The notes beneath the pieces are model-generated. The model searched no databases. It saw only the letters and a list, made by a program, of their open reading frames with translations, and was not told where the DNA came from. Source: CAYVAP01 sp964343195 (lineage in GTDB: Bacteria; Bacteroidota; Bacteroidia; J057). From it: a DNA stretch of 64,000 nucleotides. The DNA lies in assembly GCA_964343195.1 (NCBI GenBank), contig CAYFIR010000011.1, positions 42,419-106,418 of the forward strand. Reading direction: 5' to 3'. Numbering within the stretch: the stretch's first letter is position 1; the number at the start of each line of letters is the position of its first letter. Position numbers and translations under genes: made by a program. Positions 51,307 to 60,828 of this stretch are shown piece after piece.

Positions 51307-52737
51307 CTACCTCCCCTGCGCAAAGTCCAGCACTGCACCCACATAGGCCTCTGCCACATCGGCCAGTCGCTTGCTGACCAGGATGTCATGTACGACGGTG
51401 TCCCGGCGGTTGAGGCTGAGAGCCTCCCTATAGAAGTCCTGATTGAAACTTTCGCCATAGACCAGTGGGCCGCGCACCAGTCGGGTGAGGCTGAGGTTTC
51501 GGGCATACAAACCAGGTTCGCCCACATAGACGCAGGATTTATTGAGGTAGCCCAGGCCATTGACCACCGGTACGGGGGCGACACTTGTATGCGCTGCTGA
51601 GCGACGCACAAAGGCCTGGCCCAGGTGGTAGCTGTTCTCCCAGTCTTCTGTCAGAAGCAGCCTAAGCGCATGGGCACGGTCCTCTTCTGTTTCCAACTCT
51701 CCGCCCAGATAACTGCCCGGTATAAAGGCCATCATGTAGTTGGTATCAGCCAGGGGCATGTAGTTCTCTGCGTCGCGGTTTTCCCAGTTGGGGCCGTGGA
51801 CATTATAGTGAATGATCAGGGTGCAGTGCGGACGAAACAGGTTGATGAGATTGGCACGGTTGTGCAGGTCAATCGCATTGTAGAAAGTCCGAAAAATGGC
51901 TTTGTCGTCGGCACGGTTGAGCCAGTATCTGAGCTGGGCCTTGGTCATGCCCCAGGCCTCGGCACTGTCCTTGGCAGCCTGTGGCCAGTGAATTTCCTTC
52001 CAATCGGCATAGCTGATGCCCTCTACGCTCATGCCCGGCGTACCGCGCGTGAGGATCACCCGTGCCCCCAGTTCTTCCAATTGGTCCTTGACCATATAGG
52101 CCGTGGCCAGGGTAAGGTTGGCTTCCCAGAAGGCAATGGGTTCATATCCGGTCGCTTCGGAAGCCCGGATCTTGACAAACTTTCCTTCGATCTCGGCATC
52201 GGCAAGGGAACCAGAGATGTGGCCCGGATCGACAGCGATGCGCCAGCCCAGCAGAGGTTGATCTCCATAGGCATAAGGCGGAATTTGCTGTCGGGGAGGA
52301 TATTCGGCACGTTTGAGCCAGTAGTCCCGAATGGGAGCTGTCCCTTTGGACAGGTAGCGGCTCACCATGGAATCTGCCTGCACTTCGTTGAGCAATCGGG
52401 CCATCGCCAGGTACTCGTTTGAGAATATCACCACCTCAGGGCTATCGGCTTCGCGGGCTTCATGCGACGGGTACATGGCAATGCCCGCCTCCGAAAGCTG
52501 GATCAACCGGGCTTCGTTAGAGTCTTTAACGATGACCTTTAATCGGTTTTGGAGTTCCTGCAGGGTAGGCGCCTCCGGAAATGCGGGCACTTCGACAACC
52601 TGTTCCTCTTCAGATGGATTGGCCTGTGTGTAAGTATTGCACGCCTGAATCAGGATGGTCACGGATAAAATCAGCACCAGGCTAATTTTCCCCTGGAAGA
52701 ATGTTAATTTATTATCGCTCATCTCGGAAGGGGCCAT
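51307..52737 (-). CDS. N-acetylmuramoyl-L-alanine amidase (Amidase_3-type), exported
   Basis: 476 aa; an ATG at 52722 is an equal choice. The signal is hydrophobic (LVLILSVTILIQAC) with a lipobox-like end. After ~150 residues of lead domain the Zn amidase core appears: GWRIAVDPGHISGS (first His), FWEANLTLATAYMVKDQL (Glu), LIIHYNVHG (second His, as in the SIHxN strand), and CVYVGEPGLYARN (catalytic Glu). A large insert separates the second motif from the third, longer than in AmiC. It should cut the amide bond between MurNAc and the stem peptide. No regulator such as EnvC is adjacent. Confidence 0.8.
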   Translation of the reverse strand: MAPSEMSDNKLTFFQGKISLVLILSVTILIQACNTYTQANPSEEEQVVEVPAFPEAPTLQELQNRLKVIVKDSNEARLIQLSEAGIAMYPSHEAREADSPEVVIFSNEYLAMARLLNEVQADSMVSRYLSKGTAPIRDYWLKRAEYPPRQQIPPYAYGDQPLLGWRIAVDPGHISGSLADAEIEGKFVKIRASEATGYEPIAFWEANLTLATAYMVKDQLEELGARVILTRGTPGMSVEGISYADWKEIHWPQAAKDSAEAWGMTKAQLRYWLNRADDKAIFRTFYNAIDLHNRANLINLFRPHCTLIIHYNVHGPNWENRDAENYMPLADTNYMMAFIPGSYLGGELETEEDRAHALRLLLTEDWENSYHLGQAFVRRSAAHTSVAPVPVVNGLGYLNKSCVYVGEPGLYARNLSLTRLVRGPLVYGESFNQDFYREALSLNRRDTVVHDILVSKRLADVAEAYVGAVLDFAQGR

Positions 52738-52884
52738 CGGGGGTTAAAATGGGGCGTTATAGGGCGTTTGTATGGTTGTGCTACCCTGAAGTAACGCAAA
52801 ATTTTGGGATGTGGCCAATGGCCCATCCTTGCATCTTTGGGTAAGTCGGCTTTATATTAGCATATCATAATTATTTGAAGTTAA

Positions 52885-54144
52885 ATGCCACCCTACAAAA
52901 AGGACTCCACTACTGAAAAAGGGGACTCTCGACGCAAGTTCCTGAAAAATGCATCTCTGGCCATGATGGGCACCTGGCTCGGTGCTCCCATAGTCTTTGG
53001 GAATAAATTGCCCAAAGGAATGATCCCGGTGGGACTCACCGACGGAAGTTTTCCCATTGAAGGTAAGCATGAAGGCCTGACCATTCTCAACGACCGTCCC
53101 TGGAATGTTGAGACACCACCGCATTTATTGGATGATGTCATCACTCCTGCGGACAAGCTGTTTGTACGCAACAACGGCATTCCCCCCGAGAATATTGACC
53201 CTGGTACCTGGACCCTGACCATTGAAGGAGAGTCGGCCCAGACCACCAAGACTTACACCATAGCAGAACTGAAATCCAGGTTTCAGACCCACACCTACCA
53301 GCTCACCATTGAGTGTGGTGGCAATGGTCGCAGCGAATTCAATCCACCTGCCAAGGGCAATCAGTGGTCCACTGGAGCCGTAGGCTGTCCTCAATGGACG
53401 GGGGTACGGCTCAAGGATGTGCTGAACGATGTCGGGGTAAAGTCTGACGCGGTGTACGTCGGATATTATGGAAAGGATACCCACGTGAGTGGAGATCCCG
53501 ACAAAGTGGTGATTTCCCGGGGAGTCCCCATCGACAAAGCCATGGAGGATGAATCGCTCATCGCCTGGGCGATGAATGGAGAAGATATTCCGGTGATGAA
53601 TGGGCATCCTCTGCGTATGGTAATAGGGGGATGGCCAGCTTCTACTTCAGGCAAATGGCTCAGCAAAATCGTCATTCGCAACCAGGTCCACGATGGCCCC
53701 AAGATGACTGGTCAGAGCTATCGCGTACCATGCAAACCCGTAGCTCCTGGTACCAAAGTGGCCGATGAAGACATGTGTATCATCGAGTCCATGCCGGTAA
53801 AATCTCTCATCACCTATCCTCAAACTGGTGGAGAACTTCCCGCAGGACGCCGTCTGACGGTCCGTGGTCATGCCTGGGCAGGAGATCTTAGTGTAAAGGA
53901 AATGTGGGTGTCAACCGACTTCGGTTCCAGTTGGCAGCCAGCTAGCCTGAACCCGCCTGCCAACCGCCTGGCGTGGCAGCAGTGGGAGGCTCAGGTGTCT
54001 TTCCCCGAGGAAGGCTATTACGAAGTGTGGGCACGTGCAGTTGACTCCGAAGGCAACAGTCAGCCCATGGTATTGCCCGGCTGGAATCCACGTGGTTACC
54101 TCAACAATGCCTGCCATCGCATCGCAGTAAAAGTGACCAGATAA
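52885..54144 (+). CDS. SorA-like sulfite oxidase (molybdopterin)
   Basis: 419 aa. Tat signal with SRRKFLKNASLAMMG. The oxidoreductase-molybdopterin domain has the Mo ligand C144 in LTIECGGNGRSEF and the block SYRVPCKPV, followed by the Mo-cofactor dimerisation domain (GHAWAGDLSVKEMWVSTDFG). This is the SorA-type sulfite oxidase layout: sulfite to sulfate in the periplasm, electrons going to a cytochrome. A cytochrome c gene follows 96 bp later on the same strand, which fits SorAB. The heme domain of animal enzymes is absent. The family also includes related Mo enzymes, so the substrate is probable, not proven. Confidence 0.88.
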   Translation: MPPYKKDSTTEKGDSRRKFLKNASLAMMGTWLGAPIVFGNKLPKGMIPVGLTDGSFPIEGKHEGLTILNDRPWNVETPPHLLDDVITPADKLFVRNNGIPPENIDPGTWTLTIEGESAQTTKTYTIAELKSRFQTHTYQLTIECGGNGRSEFNPPAKGNQWSTGAVGCPQWTGVRLKDVLNDVGVKSDAVYVGYYGKDTHVSGDPDKVVISRGVPIDKAMEDESLIAWAMNGEDIPVMNGHPLRMVIGGWPASTSGKWLSKIVIRNQVHDGPKMTGQSYRVPCKPVAPGTKVADEDMCIIESMPVKSLITYPQTGGELPAGRRLTVRGHAWAGDLSVKEMWVSTDFGSSWQPASLNPPANRLAWQQWEAQVSFPEEGYYEVWARAVDSEGNSQPMVLPGWNPRGYLNNACHRIAVKVTR

Positions 54145-54240
54145 CCGGGTTTGCCCCAGCTTTTGTTGCTTCACAAATTTGACTTTGGTAGCATTTGGTA
54201 ACTGCGAACTACCCCACCACGAACTACGAACTTTTCTCGC

Positions 54241-54735
54241 ATGGACAATCAGGACAGTAAATTAATATCGCTATTATTAAGCTCTCTGGTTTTGCTGGGA
54301 GTGACCATTTTGCTGGGAGTCGGCATTATGGTCGCGATGCAAAATCCTGAGGCTTTTGCCAGGGAGGCAACTCCTGCTATGGCTGTCTCAGAACCCGCCC
54401 CTGACCCCAATCTGGTGGAAAATGGCATCGACGTCGCCACCGGATTCATCGCTGAAGGGGATTACCTCATTGTGAAATCCACTTGTACCGCCTGCCACAG
54501 CGCCAAACTGGTAACCCAGAATCGGGCGACCCGAGACGGATGGCTCGACATGATCCGCTGGATGCAGCGTACCCAGAAGCTATGGGACCTTGGAGACAAT
54601 GAAGACAAGATTCTCGATTACCTGGCCAAACATTATGGCCCTGAAGATCAGGGGCGCCGCGCTCCACTAAATGTGGAAGAATGGTATGCCCTGCCCAGTC
54701 AGGCCCCGCCGAGAGGGGGGGGCGTGGCATTGTAA
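54241..54735 (+). CDS. Membrane-anchored monoheme cytochrome c (SorB-like)
   Basis: 164 aa. One N-terminal hydrophobic segment (LLLSSLVLLGVTILLGVGIMVAM) serves as anchor. The heme motif is C82-T-A-C85-H86 (VKSTCTACHSAKLV), and MIRWMQRTQKLW may supply the Met axial ligand. It ends with YALPSQAPPRGGG. Its position directly after the SorA-like gene makes it the probable electron acceptor, like SorB. Confidence 0.85.
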   Translation: MDNQDSKLISLLLSSLVLLGVTILLGVGIMVAMQNPEAFAREATPAMAVSEPAPDPNLVENGIDVATGFIAEGDYLIVKSTCTACHSAKLVTQNRATRDGWLDMIRWMQRTQKLWDLGDNEDKILDYLAKHYGPEDQGRRAPLNVEEWYALPSQAPPRGGGVAL

Positions 54736-54740
54736 GGGAA

Positions 54741-54804
54741 GGTATATAAGGGAAATATGGTTTATAGGGGCACACTGGTTATTCGTATCAACCCTTTACA
54801 CCCT
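54741..54804. repeat. Palindromic intergenic repeat, copy C
   Basis: Shares with copy A (16802-16889) the words GGGAAATATGG, CAC-CTGGTTAT and TCAACCCT-TACACC; arms GGTATATAAGGG / CCCTTTACACC are imperfect. It follows the cytochrome gene stop. Confidence 0.65.
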
Positions 54805-54992
54805 AAAAGTAGAAGACCAAAAATAACTATAATGAACAGGTATGGAGGAAATGAAGGCATGAAGGGCCCAAGCAGCGATTTTCCTCCATATCCTCATATA
54901 CTACATACCTGAATAATTCTGTCCACCTGCTTACACCCTATACACCTCCACCCACACCGCTGATCACTACTACATCTACGACTTGATTTTAC

Positions 54993-56000
54993 ATGAGGAA
55001 CCTACTACTACTGATACTGCTGGGAAGTGGAATATCCTGGATGCTGGTTGGCTGCGAATCTGAAGAAGAGTCTCATCCCAGGGATGCCGTGGTGTCAGAA
55101 AATGCCGCAGAGCAGATTCCCGCAGATGACTATGTCAGCCGGCGCTTTCTGCGTGAGGTGGCTGAAGTCGTCGATATGATGGCAACAGAGCCCAACCTCC
55201 TGATCATTGAGGTCAGCAAGCCCGAGGAGTATGCCAAAGGGCACATTGAAGGTGCCTTCAACGTGTGGCGCCCGGAATATGCCAACGAAGTGGACTATTC
55301 CTATGGAGGAATGATGGCTACCAGGAAGCAAATGGAAGCCCTGTTAAGCGAAATGGGGGCTACTTCAGAAAGTTTTATTCTGCTCTATGACGCCAGGGGA
55401 TGCGTAGATGCAGCCCGCTTTCAGTGGATTTTGCACGAGTACAACCATAGCCGTACTGCCCTCATCAATGGAGGCAAGCACGCCTGGACCCTCAATGGGC
55501 ATCTTCTGACCGGAGAAGCACCTGAGAAAATACCCAGTCAGTTTGTCTTTAGCCCAGCAACTGATACCTCCAGCGGACACTATATTCAGCTGCAGGAAGT
55601 CATGGACCTGTTGGGAGACCCCAATGTGGTATTGTTGGATACGCGCTCTGAAGAGGAGTACATGGGGGCCGTTCACAAGAAGGGGGCAGCCAAGCCTGGC
55701 CGAATTCCGGGAGCGATGAACGTAGATTGGGGCAAAGCAATCAACTATGACGGAGATTTTTGCTTTCGCCCCGTGCAGAACCTCCGTCGGATGTATGAGT
55801 ACTTTGGAGTTACTCCGGACAAGAAGATCATCGTCTATTGCCACTCCGGAGTACGATCTGCTCATACCACCTTTGTACTGACCGAATTACTCGGGTATCC
55901 CGAAGTCTATAACTACGATGGCTCCTGGACAGAGTGGAGCTATCACGACGAATTTCCCTGTGAAAGAGACGAGCCGCAAACAATCTCGGCTGTATTTTGA
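54993..56000 (+). CDS. Double-rhodanese lipoprotein (sulfurtransferase)
   Basis: 335 aa. Signal peptide ends in WMLVGC21 (lipobox). Two rhodanese domains: the first (~55-170) with EVSKPEEYAKGHIEGAFNV and the loop LYDARGCVDAARF, the second (~195-320) with LLDTRSEEEY, GRIPGAMNVDW and the active loop YCHSGVRSAH (C283). Thiosulfate sulfurtransferase-type; the second domain carries the catalytic Cys. It lies after the SorA-like gene and cytochrome and would make sulfite from thiosulfate for that enzyme at the membrane surface. This coupling is inference from gene order. Confidence 0.88.
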   Translation: MRNLLLLILLGSGISWMLVGCESEEESHPRDAVVSENAAEQIPADDYVSRRFLREVAEVVDMMATEPNLLIIEVSKPEEYAKGHIEGAFNVWRPEYANEVDYSYGGMMATRKQMEALLSEMGATSESFILLYDARGCVDAARFQWILHEYNHSRTALINGGKHAWTLNGHLLTGEAPEKIPSQFVFSPATDTSSGHYIQLQEVMDLLGDPNVVLLDTRSEEEYMGAVHKKGAAKPGRIPGAMNVDWGKAINYDGDFCFRPVQNLRRMYEYFGVTPDKKIIVYCHSGVRSAHTTFVLTELLGYPEVYNYDGSWTEWSYHDEFPCERDEPQTISAVF

Positions 56001-56051
56001 TTATCTACTCAGGTTTGCCTATTTTTGACATTCTAATATTATGATAATATC

Positions 56052-57113
56052 ATGGAAAGAATTCTCAATCTAATTGAGCAAGGCTATACAGGCTATGCGA
56101 GGTATTTGTGGAAGGAAATCACTTTTCAAAATCCTTTCCTCCACAATTATTTCTGGATGCTGGTTGTGGTTTCTGCCTTTTTCTTTGGGCTGGAACTCGC
56201 CAAGCCCTGGAGAGAAGACCAGAAGAAGTTCCGCCGCGATTTCTGGCTGGACTTTTTCTACATGTTCTTCAACTTCTTCCTTTTCTCACTGATAATTTAT
56301 TCTGCGGCTTCCAATGTCGTTGTTGACCTGTTTGATCGCGGGATAGAAGCCCTGACAGGATTTGAGCTGCAGGCAAGCAATCCGATGAATAGCTGGCCCC
56401 TGTGGGCGATTCTGCTGACCGGATTTTTGGTGCGTGACTTTGTCCAGTGGTGGGTGCACCGTCTGCTGCACTCTTCACATCGTCTGTGGGAGTTTCACAA
56501 AGTTCACCACTCTGTAGCCGAGATGGGTTTTGCTGCCCACCTGCGTTACCACTGGATGGAGACCGTTGTATATCGTTCCATCGAGTACATCCCACTTGCG
56601 CTGCTCGGTATCGGTCTGCACGACTTCTTCCTGATCCATATCTTTACCCTGGCCTGGGGACACTACAACCATGCTAACTTCAGCGTGGACAAGCGTATCA
56701 CAGGTGGCATTACCTTCACCCTGCTTACCCTCCTGGTGCTGACTACAGACCCTCATTTAGCAAATTTAGGTACTCCTTTAGTCATAGGAATCACGGCAGC
56801 TGGCGGCCTATTTGGCGCATTTGTGATGGGTCGATTCATGAAGTACATCTTCAACAGCCCCGAGATGCACATCTGGCACCATGCCCATGACTTGCCAGAC
56901 AGCCATCCTCATGGCGTGAATTTTGGCATCACCCTCGCCATTTGGGACTATATCTGGAAGACAGATTACATCCCATATAATGGCCGAGACATTAAACTGG
57001 GCTTCCCAGGGATCGAAAAATTCCCTCATGGCTTCATCAAGCAAAATCTCCACGGCTTTGGAAGACTGGCTGATGATGTGGAAATAAAAGACATGGCCAA
57101 GCCCAATGGGTAA
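56052..57113 (+). CDS. Fatty-acid hydroxylase/sterol desaturase family membrane protein
   Basis: 353 aa, about 6 membrane helices. The His boxes that hold the di-iron centre are seen in order: HRLLHSSH, FHKVHH and, near the end, HIWHHAHDLPDSH. The family hydroxylates or desaturates lipid chains or carotenoids. Here the protein stands just after the rhodanese gene (51 bp), but no link to sulfur metabolism is known. A strong terminator ends the transcript. Confidence 0.85.
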   Translation: MERILNLIEQGYTGYARYLWKEITFQNPFLHNYFWMLVVVSAFFFGLELAKPWREDQKKFRRDFWLDFFYMFFNFFLFSLIIYSAASNVVVDLFDRGIEALTGFELQASNPMNSWPLWAILLTGFLVRDFVQWWVHRLLHSSHRLWEFHKVHHSVAEMGFAAHLRYHWMETVVYRSIEYIPLALLGIGLHDFFLIHIFTLAWGHYNHANFSVDKRITGGITFTLLTLLVLTTDPHLANLGTPLVIGITAAGGLFGAFVMGRFMKYIFNSPEMHIWHHAHDLPDSHPHGVNFGITLAIWDYIWKTDYIPYNGRDIKLGFPGIEKFPHGFIKQNLHGFGRLADDVEIKDMAKPNG

Positions 57114-57144
57114 TGGCTGACGAGTTGAAATGTTGAAAGTGGAA

Positions 57145-57187
57145 GATCCTCAGGCTGTCCTTGTCGGCACCTGAGGATTCTTTTTTG
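57145..57187 (+). terminator. Intrinsic terminator after the hydroxylase gene
   Basis: Perfect 9-bp stem ATCCTCAGG (57146-57154) / CCTGAGGAT (57170-57178) followed by a T-rich run with 6 consecutive T. Confidence 0.85.
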
Positions 57188-57387
57188 CCCTGATTGTTAG
57201 CTTGCTGAAGCATCAGTTCCGCCGGACGGGTGAATTCCCAAACAAGCAATTTTTCTTAACTTTCAGCTATGTCGCTTTCTCTGACCTTTGGGTCAGGAGC
57301 CCATAAAGGGGGATGCTTTGAAGGACGTAATAATCAGTAGCATTCACCGCCTATTCGCAAATCATTACCATCACCATCTACTACGAC

Positions 57388-60300
57388 ATGGGGTTCAATC
57401 GATTAATCACCTGGATAATTATTGTGACCATGGCACTGGGACTGCTTTCCTGTAGCAAGGAAAAGGTCAACGTGCTGGTCTTCAGCAAAACCGACGGATT
57501 CCGTCACGAATCCATCGAGGCGGGGCAGGAAGCCTTGCGCAAAATGGCCGAAGAAAAAGGCTTTACCGTTAGCTTCACCGAAGACGGAGCCGACTTCAAC
57601 ACCGATAACCTGAAGCAGTACCACGCGGTACTGTTTCTGAACACCACAGGCGATGTCCTGAATGACGAGCAGGAAGAAGCCTTCGAGCGCTATATACAGG
57701 CCGGAGGCGGGTATGTGGGCGTTCATGCCGCATCTGACACCGAGTACGACTGGGGATGGTACGGACAACTGGCCGGGGCCTACTTCCTCGATCACCCTGC
57801 CGATCCCAATGTACAGACTGGCACCTTCGTCGTCGAGCAAAAGGACCACTGGGCCACCAGGGGCATGCCCGATACATTCGAAAAAACCGATGAGTTCTAC
57901 AGCTTTTACAATATCTCTCCACACATCAATGTAGTGCTGAGCGTTGATGAGAGCACTTATACCGGAGGCAGCAATGGAGATAACCATCCCATGAGCTGGT
58001 ACCGCGAATTCGATGGAGGTCGCAGCTTCTACACTGCTATGGGGCACACCTCTGAGACATTCTCCGAAGAACTGTTTCTCAATCACCTCTGGGCTGGGAT
58101 CAACTATGCTGCGGGTGGCGACAAGCCCGTAAAACTGGACTATTCCAAGGCCCGTCCCGAGGAAAATCGCTTTACCAAGGTTGTCCTTGCTGAGAAACTC
58201 AACGAACCCATGGAACTCGCCCTGCTGGACGAGGACCGCATCCTGTTCATTCAGCGAAATGGAGAAGTCAGGCTGTACAAAAATTCTACCCAGGAATTGA
58301 CCACCATCGCCAACATCCCCGTGAGCACCAAGTATGTGAATGACGAAGGAGAAGAGTCCACCGCAGAGGATGGGCTGCTGGGTCTGGCCAAGGACCCCAA
58401 TTTCGCAGAAAACAACTGGGTATACATGTATTTCTCCATCCCGGAGGAACCCAAAAACGTCCTGGCCCGCTTTGAGATGGATGGGGACGAACTGGTCCTG
58501 GAATCCCGAAAAATCATCCTGGAGGTCGATGTGCAACGGAAGGAATGTTGCCACGCAGCTGGTTCCATCACCTTCGACGATGACGGCAACCTTTACCTCT
58601 CCACGGGTGACAACACCAACCCACATGCCTCGCGAGGCTATAGCCCAAGCGATGAGCGCCCCGGCCGCAGCCCCTGGGATGCGCAAAAATCATCAGCTAA
58701 TACCAATGACCTGCGGGGTAAAATTCTGCGCATCACCCCACAGCCAGATGGTAGTTACACCATTCCCGAAGGAAACCTGTTTCCGGAAGGAACGGCCAAT
58801 ACCCGTCCTGAAATCTACACCATGGGACACCGAAACCCGTTCCGGATTGCGGTGGACTCTCGCACAGGCTACCTGTATTGGGGGGACGTAGGTCCCGATG
58901 CCAATGATCCCGATGCTACCCGTGGTCCCGCCGGGCATGACGAGGTAGGACAGGCCCGTGGTCCAGGAAACTTTGGCTGGCCCCACTTTGTCGGAGACAA
59001 CAAGGCCTACACCAAATATGACTTTGCAGCTGAGAAATCCCTGGAGCCCTGGAACCCGGAGGCGCCGATCAATACTTCGCCCAATAATACCGGGCTGACC
59101 GAATTGCCACCGGCCCAGAAAGCCTTCATCTGGTATCCTTACGGAGAGTCATCAGACTTTCCCATGGTGGGCAGTGGCGGCCGCAATGCCATGGCCGGTC
59201 CCGTTTACTATGTGGAAGATTTTGCCGGAGCGGAACATGCATGGCCAAAGTATTACGATAAAAAGCTCATCGCTTACGAATGGATGCGGGGCTGGATCAT
59301 GGCCGTTGATATGGACGAAGAAGGCAATTACATCTGGATGGATCGCATCATGCCCAGCTACCAGTTTAGCAATCCTACGGACATGGTATTTGCCGAAAAT
59401 GGAGACCTCTACCTGCTGGAATATGGTACTGGCTGGTTTACCCAGAATGACAACGCCCGTCTGGTACGCATCGAGTATAACGGTGGCAACCGCAAGCCTA
59501 AGGTTCAGGTGGCTACAGACTCACGTGGAGGTACACTTCCCCTGTCTGTCAACCTGAGCGCTGCTGGTACCACCGACCCGGACGGGGACAAGCTGACCTA
59601 TTCGTGGGAGGTGACATCTGATAACGGCTACCGCCACAAGGGAAATAGTGAAGCACTTTCCCTGACCTTCGAAGAAGCTGGCGTGTACACCGCAAAGCTA
59701 ACGGTCGACGATGGGGCCGGAGAAACCAGCACCCAATCCCTTGAAATCGTAGCCGGTAACGCTGCACCAGAGCTTAGCCTGGCGCTGACCCAGGGCAATC
59801 GTACCTTCTTCAACCCCAATGCTCCTTTGGCTTATGAGGTCTCGGTACGTGATGTGGAAGACGGCTCGCTGGGGAGCGGCATCACCCCCGACAGAGTAGC
59901 GGTTAACTTTGACTACCTGCCTGATGGGTATGACCAGATCAAGATCGCCCAGGGACACCGGTCCGCAGATGCCGAGACCTACTATGCCAAGGGCAAGAAC
60001 CTAATTGAAGGCAGTGATTGTATGGCCTGCCACAAGATTAAGGGAACCTCCATCGGCCCGAGCTATATCGAGGTAGCCCAAAAATACCAAAACGACGAAG
60101 ATGCGCTCGACTACCTCAGTGACAAGATCATAGGCGGCGGCGCCGGTGTCTGGGGCGAAGTTGCCATGGCCGGGCACCCTGACCTGCCCAAGTCTGATGC
60201 TGAGGACATGGTCAAGTACATCCTGAGTCTGGCCAATGACAATGAAAAAATCGGGTTGCCGCCAAGTGGCAGTCACACGATGGAGTTGCCTGAAGGCGAT

Positions 60301-60828
60301 CCCGGTAAGGGAGTGTACCTGGTGCGCGCAGCCTACGAGGACAATGGAGCCAGCGGCCTGCCTTCCCTTCGCTCAGAGGAGGTCCTGGTGCTCAAAAGTG
60401 CCAGTGTCAATGCTCATAGCCTGGATGTTTATGACAAAGCTCGCAAGATGTCTTTCGGAGGAAACGATCTGGTGCTGATCGAAGAAAATGGCGCCTATAT
60501 GGCCATGGAGCAGGTGGACCTGACCAATGTGACCTCAATGGTACTGGCTGTGACAGCCCCCGTCGCACGTCTCAATGCGGCTGGTGGCAAAGTGGAACTC
60601 CGACTTGGGAGCCCTGATGGCACCCTGATTGGGACTTCCCGGTTCCTGGAGGCCGCTGATCAGGCAGGCTTTGCACCTCGCATGCTGCCGGTGCCTGTTA
60701 CCCTGCCGGATGGATATGCTGGAGAGTTACAGGATCTGTACCTCGTCTTTGTAAATGAGGAAACTTCCGGGCAAACCCTCATGGTATTCCTCGGGGCACA
60801 GGTCGTCCTCGGTTCTGGAGCCGATTAA
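57388..60828 (+). CDS. Large lipoprotein: ThuA + glucose/sorbosone dehydrogenase + PKD + cytochrome c + C-terminal domain
   Basis: 1146 aa. Lipobox ALGLLSC. Residues ~25-240 form a ThuA-type Class I glutamine amidotransferase-like domain (VLVFSKTDGFRHESI, GGGYVGVHAASDTEYDWGW). Then a soluble glucose/sorbosone dehydrogenase-like beta-propeller (LLGLAKDPNFAENNWVYMYF, SITFDDDGNLYLSTGDN, YTMGHRNPFRIAVDS, LYWGDVGPDAND), a PKD-like Ig domain (~710-800, LSAAGTTDPDGDKLTYSWEV), a cytochrome c with heme motif C878-M-A-C-H882 (IEGSDCMACHKIKG), and a C-terminal CBM6-like beta domain. It should oxidise a sugar with PQQ, passing electrons to the fused heme, on the cell surface or in the periplasm. Confidence 0.9.
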   Translation: MGFNRLITWIIIVTMALGLLSCSKEKVNVLVFSKTDGFRHESIEAGQEALRKMAEEKGFTVSFTEDGADFNTDNLKQYHAVLFLNTTGDVLNDEQEEAFERYIQAGGGYVGVHAASDTEYDWGWYGQLAGAYFLDHPADPNVQTGTFVVEQKDHWATRGMPDTFEKTDEFYSFYNISPHINVVLSVDESTYTGGSNGDNHPMSWYREFDGGRSFYTAMGHTSETFSEELFLNHLWAGINYAAGGDKPVKLDYSKARPEENRFTKVVLAEKLNEPMELALLDEDRILFIQRNGEVRLYKNSTQELTTIANIPVSTKYVNDEGEESTAEDGLLGLAKDPNFAENNWVYMYFSIPEEPKNVLARFEMDGDELVLESRKIILEVDVQRKECCHAAGSITFDDDGNLYLSTGDNTNPHASRGYSPSDERPGRSPWDAQKSSANTNDLRGKILRITPQPDGSYTIPEGNLFPEGTANTRPEIYTMGHRNPFRIAVDSRTGYLYWGDVGPDANDPDATRGPAGHDEVGQARGPGNFGWPHFVGDNKAYTKYDFAAEKSLEPWNPEAPINTSPNNTGLTELPPAQKAFIWYPYGESSDFPMVGSGGRNAMAGPVYYVEDFAGAEHAWPKYYDKKLIAYEWMRGWIMAVDMDEEGNYIWMDRIMPSYQFSNPTDMVFAENGDLYLLEYGTGWFTQNDNARLVRIEYNGGNRKPKVQVATDSRGGTLPLSVNLSAAGTTDPDGDKLTYSWEVTSDNGYRHKGNSEALSLTFEEAGVYTAKLTVDDGAGETSTQSLEIVAGNAAPELSLALTQGNRTFFNPNAPLAYEVSVRDVEDGSLGSGITPDRVAVNFDYLPDGYDQIKIAQGHRSADAETYYAKGKNLIEGSDCMACHKIKGTSIGPSYIEVAQKYQNDEDALDYLSDKIIGGGAGVWGEVAMAGHPDLPKSDAEDMVKYILSLANDNEKIGLPPSGSHTMELPEGDPGKGVYLVRAAYEDNGASGLPSLRSEEVLVLKSASVNAHSLDVYDKARKMSFGGNDLVLIEENGAYMAMEQVDLTNVTSMVLAVTAPVARLNAAGGKVELRLGSPDGTLIGTSRFLEAADQAGFAPRMLPVPVTLPDGYAGELQDLYLVFVNEETSGQTLMVFLGAQVVLGSGAD

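Noticed and set aside
51625..52422. 265-aa open frame on the plus strand
   Set aside because: Antisense to the amidase gene, whose catalytic motifs are clear.
57403..58686. 427-aa open frame on the minus strand
   Set aside because: It lies wholly inside the ThuA/dehydrogenase gene in antisense, has no known motif, and reflects codon bias of the real gene.
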